Source of the DNA: Andalucia godoyi
Lineage: Eukaryota > Discoba > Jakobea > Jakobida > Andaluciidae
Assembly: GCA_009859145.1 (NCBI GenBank)
Contig: VRVR01000002.1
Span: forward strand, 186,001-250,000
Direction: 5' to 3'
DNA length: 64,000 nucleotides
The translations under genes were made by a program, and so were the position numbers. Shown here in pieces: positions 34,969-43,560 of the stretch; position 1 is the stretch's first letter; each line of letters opens with the position of its first letter. The notes below the pieces were generated by a model that worked only from the letters and a program-made list of their open reading frames with translations, searched no databases and was not told the origin of the DNA.

Positions 34969-36507
34969 TTATTTCCAGTAATCAACTATCGGTAGTCTAG
35001 AAAATGGATCCAACTTCTGGTGCATCGCAGAGACTGACCGTTGTGCAACGCCAAGAGAACTCGAGACAGAGGTAGCGTTTGGTGCAGACAGCATCAGAAG
35101 GCGAAAAGCAATCAGCTTTGCTTGTTCCACGATGACCCTTCGATTCGCGAACTCCAACATGTCCGTGCCCAATGGTGACGGTGATGATCGTATTTCTCTC
35201 AATGCGTCTTCTAGAGATAAGCCGAGCTTGTTATGCAGGCAGTGAACAAGAAAGTCTTCAAAACATGCGGAAAACCGATGGACCACTGAACTGAACTGAG
35301 AGCTGCCGAGGGCAACCATGCAGTATTTTTCCCACGTCCCGCCCCCGAGCGCAGGAAATCGCGACTTTCGAATGTAAAACTGCTTCCAGAACTGATGTTC
35401 CAAGACGGGAAAGCGGCAGCGAATCTTGTCGCACAGCAGCACAGTGACGTACGCGTCCTCAGCAACCGGGCTGTGTACATTGCGAGGAATCGCAGTCAAC
35501 TGCAAGAACGACTGGTGTTCCTTGCCAAACCACGTACTGCGATCCTGGGGCAACTCAAATGTCTCCACATCGTCCAACGGAGCCCACCCTTCTTCGAAGA
35601 TGTGAATACTTTCAACTCGCCCACTAAAATCGTGCTCATAATCGTCCAGGCTACCGACGGGAATGGAGCAGCACGCCCGACTGACCGCCACAAACTCCTC
35701 TGCAATCAAACTGGAAATCACAAGGCACGTTGATTCCTCCAACAGCAGCTGATGCACATGCGGTAGCACACTACTCTTGGTAAACAACACGCGAATCTGC
35801 ATTTTCGTGACCCACAGAAGCAGGATTGTCAGATCCTCTGGAATCGATTCGACAGACGCACACAGCATTGTGGTGTTGGAGCCGTCTCCAACCGCCAGGC
35901 ACTGCGATTTCCAGTCTCTGACCTTGCGCACGACCTGCCGAGGGATGGGAAGCAGGATTCCAGCAAAGACGCTTGAGCGATCGCGACCGGCACCCAGAAG
36001 CCGGCGTATTTTGATCTTTGATGCATCGTTCGGAAGCATCGGAAAAGAAATCTGGGACACAAGAAGAAGGTCTTCTCCCTCCCCAAGTTCATCATTGCCA
36101 CTCAAACTGAAAGCATCCGGAATGAGATTCTCACGGTCAAGCAACAGCGAATCTGCAATCTGGGAGCATATCTGCACGACCTGCTGCAACGTAGACTGGC
36201 AATCCGCCATTGTATATCCCTCTCTCGTCATTTGGATTGCTTCGACGGCAAATCGAAGACCAAGATACGCAGTCGAGGCGCATCCCAAGTACTGACATTT
36301 CCGAATTGCACGCAGAGAAGCAAGCAAGACGTGCACAACCGAACTCGTGTCCTCACCCAATTCCTCGAGAATCCGCACGATATCGCTGCTGGCTTCGTCA
36401 CCACAGAACACCAAGGACGTACTGCACAATCGCCGAGCTGCGAGTCCAAGAAGCCTCCGAAGCGTCAGTTCATGACCAACTCGACTCGCATCCACTGCAT
36501 CTTGCAT
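34969..36507 (-). CDS. MKKS: Chaperonin-like BBS protein, MKKS/BBS6 type
   Basis: Divergent group II chaperonin relative that helps assemble the BBSome at the ciliary base. 512 residues. Recognisable MKKS landmarks run colinearly in the C-terminal two thirds: an apical segment with SIPVGSLDD, then FGKEHQSFLQLTAIP, AYVTVLLCDK and RFPALGGGTWEKYCMVALG (about 385-405; CCT GGG motif). These match human MKKS blocks PIGSLGS, FGSKHFFHLIP, SLLLCNR and ALLGGGCTETHLAAY. The N terminus begins inside the equatorial domain (ELTLRRLLGLAARRL), lacking about 70 residues of the usual family start. An in-frame TGA lies about 25 nt upstream of the ATG. Dispersed repeat copy A begins about 100 bp further upstream. 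So the 5' end is either genuinely short, has an unrecognised exon, or was altered by the repeat. Confidence 0.65.
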   Translation of the reverse strand: MQDAVDASRVGHELTLRRLLGLAARRLCSTSLVFCGDEASSDIVRILEELGEDTSSVVHVLLASLRAIRKCQYLGCASTAYLGLRFAVEAIQMTREGYTMADCQSTLQQVVQICSQIADSLLLDRENLIPDAFSLSGNDELGEGEDLLLVSQISFPMLPNDASKIKIRRLLGAGRDRSSVFAGILLPIPRQVVRKVRDWKSQCLAVGDGSNTTMLCASVESIPEDLTILLLWVTKMQIRVLFTKSSVLPHVHQLLLEESTCLVISSLIAEEFVAVSRACCSIPVGSLDDYEHDFSGRVESIHIFEEGWAPLDDVETFELPQDRSTWFGKEHQSFLQLTAIPRNVHSPVAEDAYVTVLLCDKIRCRFPVLEHQFWKQFYIRKSRFPALGGGTWEKYCMVALGSSQFSSVVHRFSACFEDFLVHCLHNKLGLSLEDALREIRSSPSPLGTDMLEFANRRVIVEQAKLIAFRLLMLSAPNATSVSSSLGVAQRSVSAMHQKLDPFSRLPIVDYWK

Positions 36508-36611
36508 CCAATCTCCACACCCACCAAGTCACAAAAGCCAATACACCACGATTCCACGGTGCATTGGATGCACTTCAGACGTTTGCATGCATCTATTGTC
36601 GTCTTTTCCTA

Positions 36612-36863
36612 TCACCACAGCGCTCTCCCTTTGTTTTTTTTTAATGCAACCCGCTCTCCCACAGTAAGCATCAAGCTGTTGAATAATGACACGACATTAT
36701 ACATACGGGAGGAAGTGTACATAAAACAGACGCGGTCAATACTGGCCGACACCAGCTCGTTTGTTTCACAGGGGAATTCGTGCTTACGCACGCTCGGCCA
36801 AAATTCAGCCGGTGACACAGGCTCCGCATTTTCGACACTCTTTAACGCAGCATCCGTAGCCAT
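36612..36863 (-). CDS. Short ORF of repeat copy A (MATDAAL family)
   Basis: 83 codons from a true ATG (MATDAALKSVENAEP) to a stop at 36612. The same start, MATDAALNNVEN, recurs in copy C and stays open to the window edge. Copy B preserves a homologous but broken stretch (TGTGAAACAAA...). A segment with GTATGT at its left end and CAACAG at its right end (about 36708-36679, transcript sense) looks like a short intron, and copy B keeps GTATGC...CAG there. It could be the first exon of a longer gene within the element. I do not recognise the product. Confidence 0.35.
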   Translation of the reverse strand: MATDAALKSVENAEPVSPAEFWPSVRKHEFPCETNELVSASIDRVCFMYTSSRMYNVVSLFNSLMLTVGERVALKKNKGRALW

Positions 36864-36922
36864 CTATTCTATCATTCGTTGGTTTCACTTTTAAATTCAA
36901 ATATGGGCGTGAGTGCGCTGCG

Positions 36923-37087
36923 ATGACGCATTCGCCTACGCCTGCGCCGCTCGATACAGGGCCTCCTAGGTCCCGCAGACCTCCTAAGAGATCACGTGTC
37001 ACTGCGCCTGCTGCTAGGGCCGCCAGACTCAAAATGCACCCTTCTCAGGAACAACGTGTCACGCTGAGAAAGTGGCTCACCGATTGA
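36923..37087 (+). pseudogene. 54-codon ORF resembling a TnpB/Fanzor N terminus
   Basis: The ORF starts MTHSPTPAPLDTGPPRS and ends ...KMHPSQEQRVTLRKWLTD. The last 20 residues resemble the N-terminal helix-turn-helix entry of OrfB/TnpB and Fanzor proteins (R-x-(R/K)-x-x-P-(S/T)-x-E-Q-x3-L-x-x-W). The preceding Arg/Pro-rich tail is typical of eukaryotic Fanzors. A TGA stops the frame exactly where the family continues with an (A)RW-x-YN segment, and no RuvC-like catalytic region follows, so it is at most a relic or a non-autonomous element. Copy C encodes the same 54 codons with one substitution. Confidence 0.4.
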
Positions 37088-37346
37088 TCGAGATTGGGAA
37101 CGGAGCGCGGAACATTTATCTGAAGAACGCCGTGAGGCGTGTTGGGGCCGATCGCCTTCCCGGCAACGGGATGCAAGACTGAATATGCATGTCTATTCGT
37201 TGATATGCATGTTCAGTGGATAATGTAGGCGCAGGCTTTCATACTGAATTCATCACAAATGTGAAATGATTCTTCGCAGACTGCAAAAGGAAGATTGAAG
37301 AAATCCCCACGTGACCGAAGCGTTGCGCTGAACACTTGTCTTTTGT

Positions 37347-37583
37347 GTGCCGAACTGTGCACGACGGCAATGGCTGTGTCGGGAGGAGGATGCCTCTGAT
37401 GATGGTTATGATGAAGGTGGAGGTGCACGCAGTACAAACAACAGCGGAATGTCGACAGCGAGTGATATTGGCGGTTCGACGAATTTGCCTGGTTCTTCGG
37501 AATCGGCAACTCGGGAAAAGCCATATTTTGTTTCCGGCTGCTGCTGCGGCGGCGTTTTGTTTGTCTGTTCGGCTTTGTGCTAG
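37347..37583 (+). pseudogene. Orphan coding-like fragment with Cys-rich end
   Basis: The open frame has convincing codon composition and an acidic/Ser/Gly-rich protein (REEDASDDGYDEGGGARS) ending in YFVSGCCCGGVLFVC and SALC before TAG. There is no in-frame ATG near its 5' end; the frame opens with non-ATG codons just downstream of repeat copy A. It may be the last exon of a gene whose 5' part was displaced by the repeat, or an unspliced exon. No family recognised. It lies 48 bp from the NFS1 3' end on the opposite strand. Confidence 0.3.
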
Positions 37584-37630
37584 CGAGTGTGGCCGAACCC
37601 GACCAGAATGGTTTACGATTAACAAAGGGA

Positions 37631-38953
37631 TTAGTGACCGGACCACTGGATGCTCTTAAGGTCGATCCCCTCCTGGACCATCTCCCACAACGGCGACATT
37701 TGGCGCAGTCGATCAACCTGCCCGGCACACAACGCAATCGCAAAGTCGACTTCACGTTCCGTAGTAAACCGACCGATTCCAAAGCGAATGGAAGTATGCG
37801 CAAGTTCTTCCTCAACTCCAAGTGCACGAAGGACGTACGAGGGCTCCAGCGACGCAGAGGTACATGCAGACCCCGAGGACACTGCAATCCCGCGCAACGC
37901 CATCAACAAGCTTTCACCCTCGACAAACGAAAAAGAAAGGTTCACATTTCCGCAATACCGCATTGGATCACCCAAGGGAGGGCCGTTCAGTTGGACGTGC
38001 TGAATTCTCTGTGTCATTCCATCGTACAACCTGCGTGCAAGTTTCGTGATGTGAGCAGAGTCTCGCGTCATTTCTTCCTTTGCAACCTTGCACGCTGTGC
38101 CAAACCCGACAACAAGCGGGGCAGGAATTGTCCCGGACCGCAATCCGCGCTCCTGACCACCTCCGTGAATAATCGGCTCTAAGCGAACGCGGGGCTTCCT
38201 GCGGACATACAACGCACCGATTCCCTTCGGTCCGTAAACCTTGTGGCCTGAGATGGACATTAAGTCGCAGTTCCATTCATTGACATCCACCGGAATCTTC
38301 CCCACGGCCTGTGCCGCATCGACGTGGAAGAAAACCTTGTTCTCTCGACACAGCTTGCCAATGGCGGGCATATCCTGAATCGCACCAATTTCGTTATTTA
38401 CAGCCATGACCGACACCACAAGAGTGTCTGGCTGGATGGAGCGCTTGAGTAAGTCCAAGTCGACAATTCCCGAAGCTGAGACAGGAAGATACGTCACCTT
38501 GAACCCTTGTTGCTCAAGATGGCGGCACGAGTCCAAAACGCACTTGTGCTCAATCTGCGTCGTAATGATGTGTCGCTTTTTCTGCCCATAAAACCCAGCA
38601 AGTCCTTTGATTGACGCATTGTTCGATTCTGTTGCACCAGACGTAAAGACGACGTCGGTGGGCGACGCACCAATAAGCGTGGCTACCTGTTCTCGAGACT
38701 GTTCGACCAGATCCTGTGTTTCCCATCCATACATGTGGGTTCTGGAATGTGGATTTCCATATTGGAACGTGTACAGCGGAATCATCGCATCGAGCACTCG
38801 AGGATCAACAGGCGTTGTCGCCTGCAAGTCAAGATAAATCGAGCGGCCCTCATCCGTCGTCACAGAAACAGATGAAGACAAGGAAGTCGAAAGAAGCCGC
38901 TTCGAAAGCAAGCTGCTGCTTGATCGAATCACCGATGGAAACAACCGAGTCAT
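37631..38953 (-). CDS. NFS1: Mitochondrial cysteine desulfurase NFS1
   Basis: PLP enzyme that converts cysteine to alanine and delivers persulfide sulfur to ISCU for Fe-S cluster and thio-tRNA synthesis. 440 residues, single exon. An Arg/Ser-rich presequence ([20 protein letters not shown]) indicates mitochondrial import. The mature enzyme starts [21 protein letters not shown]-binding residues lie in [15 protein letters not shown] and [10 protein letters not shown]. The Schiff-base lysine is in [12 protein letters not shown] (about 236), and the persulfide cysteine in [20 protein letters not shown] (about 362). The C-terminal tail ([21 protein letters not shown]) is of the eukaryotic NFS1 type. 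All key residues are present. Confidence 0.97.
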   Translation of the reverse strand: MTRLFPSVIRSSSSLLSKRLLSTSLSSSVSVTTDEGRSIYLDLQATTPVDPRVLDAMIPLYTFQYGNPHSRTHMYGWETQDLVEQSREQVATLIGASPTDVVFTSGATESNNASIKGLAGFYGQKKRHIITTQIEHKCVLDSCRHLEQQGFKVTYLPVSASGIVDLDLLKRSIQPDTLVVSVMAVNNEIGAIQDMPAIGKLCRENKVFFHVDAAQAVGKIPVDVNEWNCDLMSISGHKVYGPKGIGALYVRRKPRVRLEPIIHGGGQERGLRSGTIPAPLVVGFGTACKVAKEEMTRDSAHITKLARRLYDGMTQRIQHVQLNGPPLGDPMRYCGNVNLSFSFVEGESLLMALRGIAVSSGSACTSASLEPSYVLRALGVEEELAHTSIRFGIGRFTTEREVDFAIALCAGQVDRLRQMSPLWEMVQEGIDLKSIQWSGH

Positions 38954-39368
38954 GATTTACCTAAAAAGAAAGAAAGAATAAAATCACTCTGAGATTCAAA
39001 TAAAGGAAACAAAATGACAATGCAAAGGAAAATGACAATGCAAAGGAAAATGAGGCCTCTTTAAAGCTTGCGGATTGCTTGCGAAATTGCGAAATTGCGA
39101 AAGAAGTTTTAAAGCCCGACTCTGGAAGTCCGGAGGTTCGAACTACAGTATTTCCCTCCTCCCCGTTCTGCCTCGTTGCTAAGAGGCGGGAAAGCAGTCT
39201 CTCTCTCTCTCTCTCTCTCTCTCTATTTTTTTTTTTGTTTTGTTGTTGTTGTTGGTATTCTTGAATTTTTTGGCTTATTTTTTAATTACGGTATTGTTCT
39301 TTATTTGACTGTTTGTGTGTGCTTTGTGTTATGTGGATTGCGCCTTGAGCAGCCCGAGTTGGAAAGGG
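38954..39368. other. Divergent intergenic region with CT microsatellite
   Basis: About 415 bp upstream of both NFS1 and the following plus-strand gene. It contains a tandem GGAAAATGACAATGCAAA duplication (39005-39050), three GCGAAATT units (39080-39105) and a CT run at 39200-39224 followed by T-rich sequence. No RNA gene: a TTCGAA at about 39138 lacks complementary T-arm stems. Confidence 0.5.
39200..39224. repeat. CT dinucleotide microsatellite
   Basis: Twelve or so CT units in the 5' region of the unrecognised 395-residue gene. Confidence 0.9.
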
Positions 39369-40556
39369 ATGATGCTTGCTGAGAAGGTCGAATCGGGTAG
39401 AAAAAATGTAAGAAAAAGAGTTCGAAGGGTGTCCGATTATTGGCAGCGAGTAGACGCCTTGTTTCCGGTGCATGTCCACTGCAGTTCATTTTCAAGTCGA
39501 CGGTTTTTGGAAGAATCGGCGTCTCCAACAAAGAGATTGTTATTTCCTCATGGTTTCGATGGTTTCCAGAACCCTACGTTTGCAGAGGTTGCAAACTTTA
39601 TGATGGATCATCCAGCTTCGTTCCGCACGGCTTCGTTTATGCTTCCTTCGCAACAACAGGATCCACAGCACCCTGGTTTATGTTCCATCACGGGCTCACA
39701 GAATCATAGCTTTGGTATGCTTGCAAATTCAGAGGTTGTTGCGAAGGAATCTTTGCTGAGGAGAGAAATCGACGACCTGGAGAACTTCATTCTTTCATTT
39801 TCATCTGCAGAAGGGCCTTCGCAACTCGTGAATCATGCTGATCGAGCATCGCGGCCGCTTGCAAAAGAATGCATGCAAAGGATCGTGAGCGAGACGCAGA
39901 AAGCCCGCATTCTCGATGCTCAACAATCGAATGCACCGAGTGCCTTTGATGAGTGTGCGGAGTTCAAAGAGTTTGCGACGAGCCTTTCAGACGGTCTTCG
40001 TTTTCAAAGAACTTGGTCCTTGTCCAGACACCCCAAGAGCGCGTCCTTGGCAGCACAAGCGCACGAAGTGGAGGTGCAAGCTGTGATTAGTGAGTCGGAC
40101 GAAAAGTGTGTTTCGAGGATGCTTGCAGTGGGCAACAAGCCGCTCGTTTTCCTGATTGTTCTCATCGATGCTCTTCATGACCACTCCGCATTCGCGAACC
40201 TTAGTACCAAACCAGATGCTTTGCGAGCCGCTCGACGCACGGTCCTCTCGAATTTCTACCAAGGTGGACCGAATCTGCTGTCTACGTTTTCAGCGCTAAA
40301 TGCGGATTGTAAAAAGCGGATTCGACAAGCAGGCGACACGGCGGAGGAGTCTGCTGGATGTGCTGCATCCGCCGTCGTGGACGCTCGCTTTGATCGGCGG
40401 GCGAGTGGAAAGCCACCACCGTCATCGATCAATGATGCTGGACCTGTGCTGTTTCGAAATGTTGACTTCGCGGTGACAAAGCTTGTTATGGATGCCTGGA
40501 CGCACCCGACAACGGTGTTTCATGAGCATTTCATATCATGTCGCCTACTGGACTAA
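39369..40556 (+). CDS. Unrecognised 395-residue protein
   Basis: An open frame of good coding character from the first in-frame ATG (39369, MMLAEKVESGRKNVRKRV) to TAA at 40554. It has a basic N terminus (RKNVRKRVRRVSDYW), a central Ser/Gln-rich region, a charged helix (LRREIDDLENFILSF) and a hydrophobic VFLIVLIDALHDH segment around 265-280 that is too short and polar-flanked for a clear membrane anchor. No catalytic motif or known domain recognised. The next gene downstream (40906) is also unrecognised and on the same strand, 349 bp away. An upstream five-codon ATG ORF (39331) precedes the start. Confidence 0.7.
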   Translation: MMLAEKVESGRKNVRKRVRRVSDYWQRVDALFPVHVHCSSFSSRRFLEESASPTKRLLFPHGFDGFQNPTFAEVANFMMDHPASFRTASFMLPSQQQDPQHPGLCSITGSQNHSFGMLANSEVVAKESLLRREIDDLENFILSFSSAEGPSQLVNHADRASRPLAKECMQRIVSETQKARILDAQQSNAPSAFDECAEFKEFATSLSDGLRFQRTWSLSRHPKSASLAAQAHEVEVQAVISESDEKCVSRMLAVGNKPLVFLIVLIDALHDHSAFANLSTKPDALRAARRTVLSNFYQGGPNLLSTFSALNADCKKRIRQAGDTAEESAGCAASAVVDARFDRRASGKPPPSSINDAGPVLFRNVDFAVTKLVMDAWTHPTTVFHEHFISCRLLD

Positions 40557-40796
40557 GATTTCCGTGCTCTGCATGCCACGCTACTTTTTTGTTCCGTTTC
40601 CCTTTCCGGTCGTACGACCCTGTTACCCTATTATTGGGTCTAACTTCCCTTTTTGGGTAAAACCGGCAATTCTTTCCTCCAATTCGTCCGGCAATATTTG
40701 GAGGGTTTTTGGTTTTGGTTTTGGTTTTGGGCGCTTTTTCAACGTTCTTGTAAAAACAACGACCTTTCCAAACGAGACAAACGTTTGTATGCATTG

Positions 40797-40831
<35 letters not shown>

Positions 40832-40905
40832 CCTCTCCCCGACTGGATTTGCTTCTTCTTTTTCTTTTTGGCTTCTCTCCCATTGAAGGATTCTTGTGAT
40901 TGAAC
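40557..40905. other. Intergenic spacer with GGTTTT and TG microsatellites
   Basis: 349 bp with a GGTTTT tandem (about 40704-40731) and a TG run (40801-40830) shortly before the next gene. No gene supported. Confidence 0.6.
40801..40830. repeat. TG dinucleotide microsatellite
   Basis: About fifteen TG units in the 5' region of the gene starting at 40906. Confidence 0.9.
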
Positions 40906-42633
40906 ATGTTGAATTCAGGCGAAGCAAAGTGGCATGCACTTGCGGATCTGGTGAACCTTGCTACGAATCCGAGTATTGGATCTGCGTTGGTTCAAAAGGC
41001 CTCGACGGACGAGCAGCGTGTGCACCTTGCGAGGTCCTGTGAGCGCCGCGATCCCAAAACAGATCAGCTGGATTTGTCCGTGTTGGAAACGCTTTTGTGT
41101 CACTCGCTTCGGTCTGAAGTCGACATTGTGCACAGCGGAACCGTTCCGACAGACCCGGAGACTCGGTCGCAGTTTATGATGTTTTTCCGTTGTGCGCTGG
41201 AGCAGTATGCAGAGGACTACTGTCGGTCGTTGTTTACGGAGCCACTAATGTATCTCGACTCTCTGTTTAACCGGAAGGATGGCCAAGACCACTCCTTTGC
41301 GCTCAAAGCAATGTCAGTGACGTGCAGAATGCTCATGGATGCAGTGTTGAACCAGGGAGAGTCGATTCCGGAGTGGGTATCCAATGTGTTTGTCAGAACG
41401 AACCGGCACTGCACACCAATGCTCCCAGTGACGTTATTTTTTGTATCGTGGGTTCTTGGGTCCTTGTCTCATTTTGGGCTGCTCCGTGAACGCTCAGCAT
41501 GGGTGGAGGGTGTTCCAGAGGTCCTTGCATGTGCGGCAGCAAACTCCAATCTTCCTCTGTCGTCCGAGTATGCATCCTTGAATCCCATGATTCAAGAATA
41601 CGCAGTCAAGTTTCGATGGTTTTGTCAATCGCTGTGTACGGAAACGAAAGGGCTGTCCCTTCGTCGAGCCAGTTCCATCGTGCTGTATGAAGAAGTTCCC
41701 AATTTGTCCGCCATTTCGATGATGCATGACGAGTCTTTCAAAGAAAATGCGCTGCAGCTGTGCAAATTCACGAGGGCATGCTTTATAGTGGAGTGTGCCC
41801 TTCCGACAGACCGCATTTCGCTAACTTGGTCTCGGTTCTCGCAGTGGAAGCACTCTGTACTGCTGCGGTCCTCGCCACGCGAATTGTGCACAATGTGGCA
41901 ACCGCTTGCGATGATGTCGAGCTTTTATAACATTCAAAAACTGCAGATTGTGAAAAAGTCGTTTTTTGACGTTGCAACCGAAATCTTTATGAACTCACCT
42001 CTAGATTTTGCATCCATGATGGATCATGTTGGCTGCGTGATCGTTCCGATGTCCTATCTGGCCGTCCAGCGGGAAGCGACCGCCGCCTCGCGCACTTCCA
42101 TCACAGAGGCGCAAATTCTAAAAGATTTTGGTCGAGATTCCGTTGTGGTGGATGGCACATTGCTGAAGTGTTCTGACAGTGGAGGCGTGGACCTCCTCAA
42201 GACCACATTGAAACTGTCGGACTACCTCGAGCTCGCTCCCGTGTCCCGTACTGTCCTCGGTGGAGATGCGTATGATGCGCTCATGTATGTCGTTGGTTCG
42301 GCTGTTGCAGAGCGACTTCTGTGGGTTCCACTTGATTCCGGTCCCATTGAGTTATACACCACAGTGGACAGCGGCGGTGACAAGAAAGTCGGGGCTGTTG
42401 CTCGAATGGTTTTCCAAGCAAATCTGCTTTCGGAGTCGGAGTTCCGGCTGCGTGACAGTTTAGGATCGTTTTGCGAGTGGGCACGCGCGGAAGTCACTTT
42501 GGTGTGCCATGCAATGACTGCGGAGTCGTTTGCAGTCCTCAATTTCTACTCCAGTCACTCGTCCATGTCGTTGGGCGACAGACAGAAGCTAGTGCAGACG
42601 TTGTACCACTGCGTTCTCACGGACCACAAATAA
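40906..42633 (+). CDS. Unrecognised 575-residue helical protein
   Basis: Open from ATG 40906 (MLNSGEAKWHALADLVNLAT) to TAA at 42631, no intron needed. The sequence is mostly predicted helical and soluble, with many Cys and Ser residues, helices such as SQFMMFFRCALEQYAEDYCR and LSDYLELAPVSRTVLGG, and no repeats, signal peptide or clear membrane helix. I recognise no domain. The helix-rich, catalytic-motif-free nature suggests a structural or adaptor protein, but that is conjecture. Codon use matches neighbouring genes, so it is a real gene. Confidence 0.75.
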   Translation: MLNSGEAKWHALADLVNLATNPSIGSALVQKASTDEQRVHLARSCERRDPKTDQLDLSVLETLLCHSLRSEVDIVHSGTVPTDPETRSQFMMFFRCALEQYAEDYCRSLFTEPLMYLDSLFNRKDGQDHSFALKAMSVTCRMLMDAVLNQGESIPEWVSNVFVRTNRHCTPMLPVTLFFVSWVLGSLSHFGLLRERSAWVEGVPEVLACAAANSNLPLSSEYASLNPMIQEYAVKFRWFCQSLCTETKGLSLRRASSIVLYEEVPNLSAISMMHDESFKENALQLCKFTRACFIVECALPTDRISLTWSRFSQWKHSVLLRSSPRELCTMWQPLAMMSSFYNIQKLQIVKKSFFDVATEIFMNSPLDFASMMDHVGCVIVPMSYLAVQREATAASRTSITEAQILKDFGRDSVVVDGTLLKCSDSGGVDLLKTTLKLSDYLELAPVSRTVLGGDAYDALMYVVGSAVAERLLWVPLDSGPIELYTTVDSGGDKKVGAVARMVFQANLLSESEFRLRDSLGSFCEWARAEVTLVCHAMTAESFAVLNFYSSHSSMSLGDRQKLVQTLYHCVLTDHK

Positions 42634-42991
42634 CCGGCGCTGAATATTATCATTATTGTGTTTTCATGTTTTCTTGGGTCATTTGTTCTTGAACCGCCAA
42701 ACACACATTTTTTGTTCCTCTTCCAGTGCGTGAAACTGGAACTGCAACCGTGTTTCGCGCTGCCTCACGCATGATAGTGTCGTCGTAGTAGTTAGTAGTC
42801 GGTAGTGGTAGTCGCCGTCATCCTCGCAACTGAGCGCTGTTTTTGCATCCCTCCCCCGGCCCTTTCCTTTCCTGCTCTTATTAATATATTTTTCTTAATT
42901 ATTATTTAGTATTATTATTTCGTTCGAAGTGCTTTGCTGTGTTTCTATTTGCTTGTCGCTCTCGAAACAGAGTCCATCTCCAAAAAACAGC
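42634..42991. other. Intergenic spacer
   Basis: 358 bp. It contains a short GTAGTAG/TAGTGGTAG-like tandem near 42786-42810 and AT-rich sequence 42885-42920. No gene seen. Confidence 0.5.
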
Positions 42992-43195
42992 ATGCAGCGA
43001 TCATCCGCAGGTAAAGTGGATGCACCGCCGGAAGGTCCGAGCGATGTGTTCGTCAGCATTCTTGGTGAATCTGGACTAGTTGGACCGTTGTCCACTGATA
43101 AGAACAACCAGAGTAACACGGGATCGACTCCTGCTTCCAACCTCACGCCACGTGAATCTTCCAACGCCCAAAGCCGAGAATGGAACGACTATTGA
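42992..43195 (+). CDS. Small 67-residue hypothetical protein
   Basis: ATG at 42992 in an A-rich leader (CAGCATGCAGCG), TGA at 43193. The product (MQRSSAGKVDAPPEG...) is polar with a short hydrophobic patch, DVFVSILGESGLVGPL, then an Asn/Ser/Thr-rich tail ending SREWNDY. The patterned composition supports translation, but the size gives little statistical weight. No family recognised. Confidence 0.45.
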   Translation: MQRSSAGKVDAPPEGPSDVFVSILGESGLVGPLSTDKNNQSNTGSTPASNLTPRESSNAQSREWNDY

Positions 43196-43560
43196 CCTTT
43201 TTTTTTTTTTGTTTTGAATACAAACGATGTTGTCTCCTTTGTTGTTTCCGCATCAAAATAAAACACGAAGAGCGGGTGCTCGTTGTAACTGCTTGTTCGA
43301 CTTTTTAATGTCGATTGTTGCATGTTTGTTCCCGGAAGGGAAAAAAACACTGTCCGAGCCACGGTCCGAGGTGGGGGAAAAAGTTCTCTGCGCTTGTCGT
43401 ACACGTCGCGGCTCCATATGAGCTGCAAGCAAGCGGCACTGTGCCTTTGTGGACTGGCCTGCAAGCTTGTGCCTTGGGGGGTCTCCGGCAGAAAAACGAA
43501 CTGCGAGATCGTCCAAGATGAGATAAAACGTAACAACCGCAATGCAGAGATGGACTGAAA
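43196..43560. other. Intergenic spacer before the GNAT gene
   Basis: 365 bp containing the 3' flank of the small ORF (poly-T at 43199-43210) and the 5' region of the acetyltransferase gene. No further gene. Confidence 0.5.

Larger units (their letters stand above)
36612..37215 (+). mobile_element. Dispersed repeat copy A with TnpB/Fanzor-like N-terminal ORF
   Basis: Longest copy of a repeat found three times in the window (A here, B at 44195-44555, C at 63625-64000). Shared blocks include the segments around CCTCCTAGGTCCCGCAG, GCACCCTTCTCAGGAACAA and GAAAGTGGCTCACCGATTGA. It carries two divergent ORFs. One runs on the plus strand (36923-37087). The other, on the minus strand (36863-36612), starts MATDAALKSVENAEP and reads 83 codons. 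The ORF starts face each other across about 60 bp. Homology to copy C also continues, more diverged, past the plus ORF to a shared TATGCATGT near 37205. No terminal inverted repeats or target duplications could be identified by eye. Confidence 0.7.

Noticed and set aside
39125-39160. TTCGAA-containing segment as a tRNA T-arm.
   Set aside because: Flanking bases do not form the T stem, and no acceptor, D or anticodon arm can be drawn.
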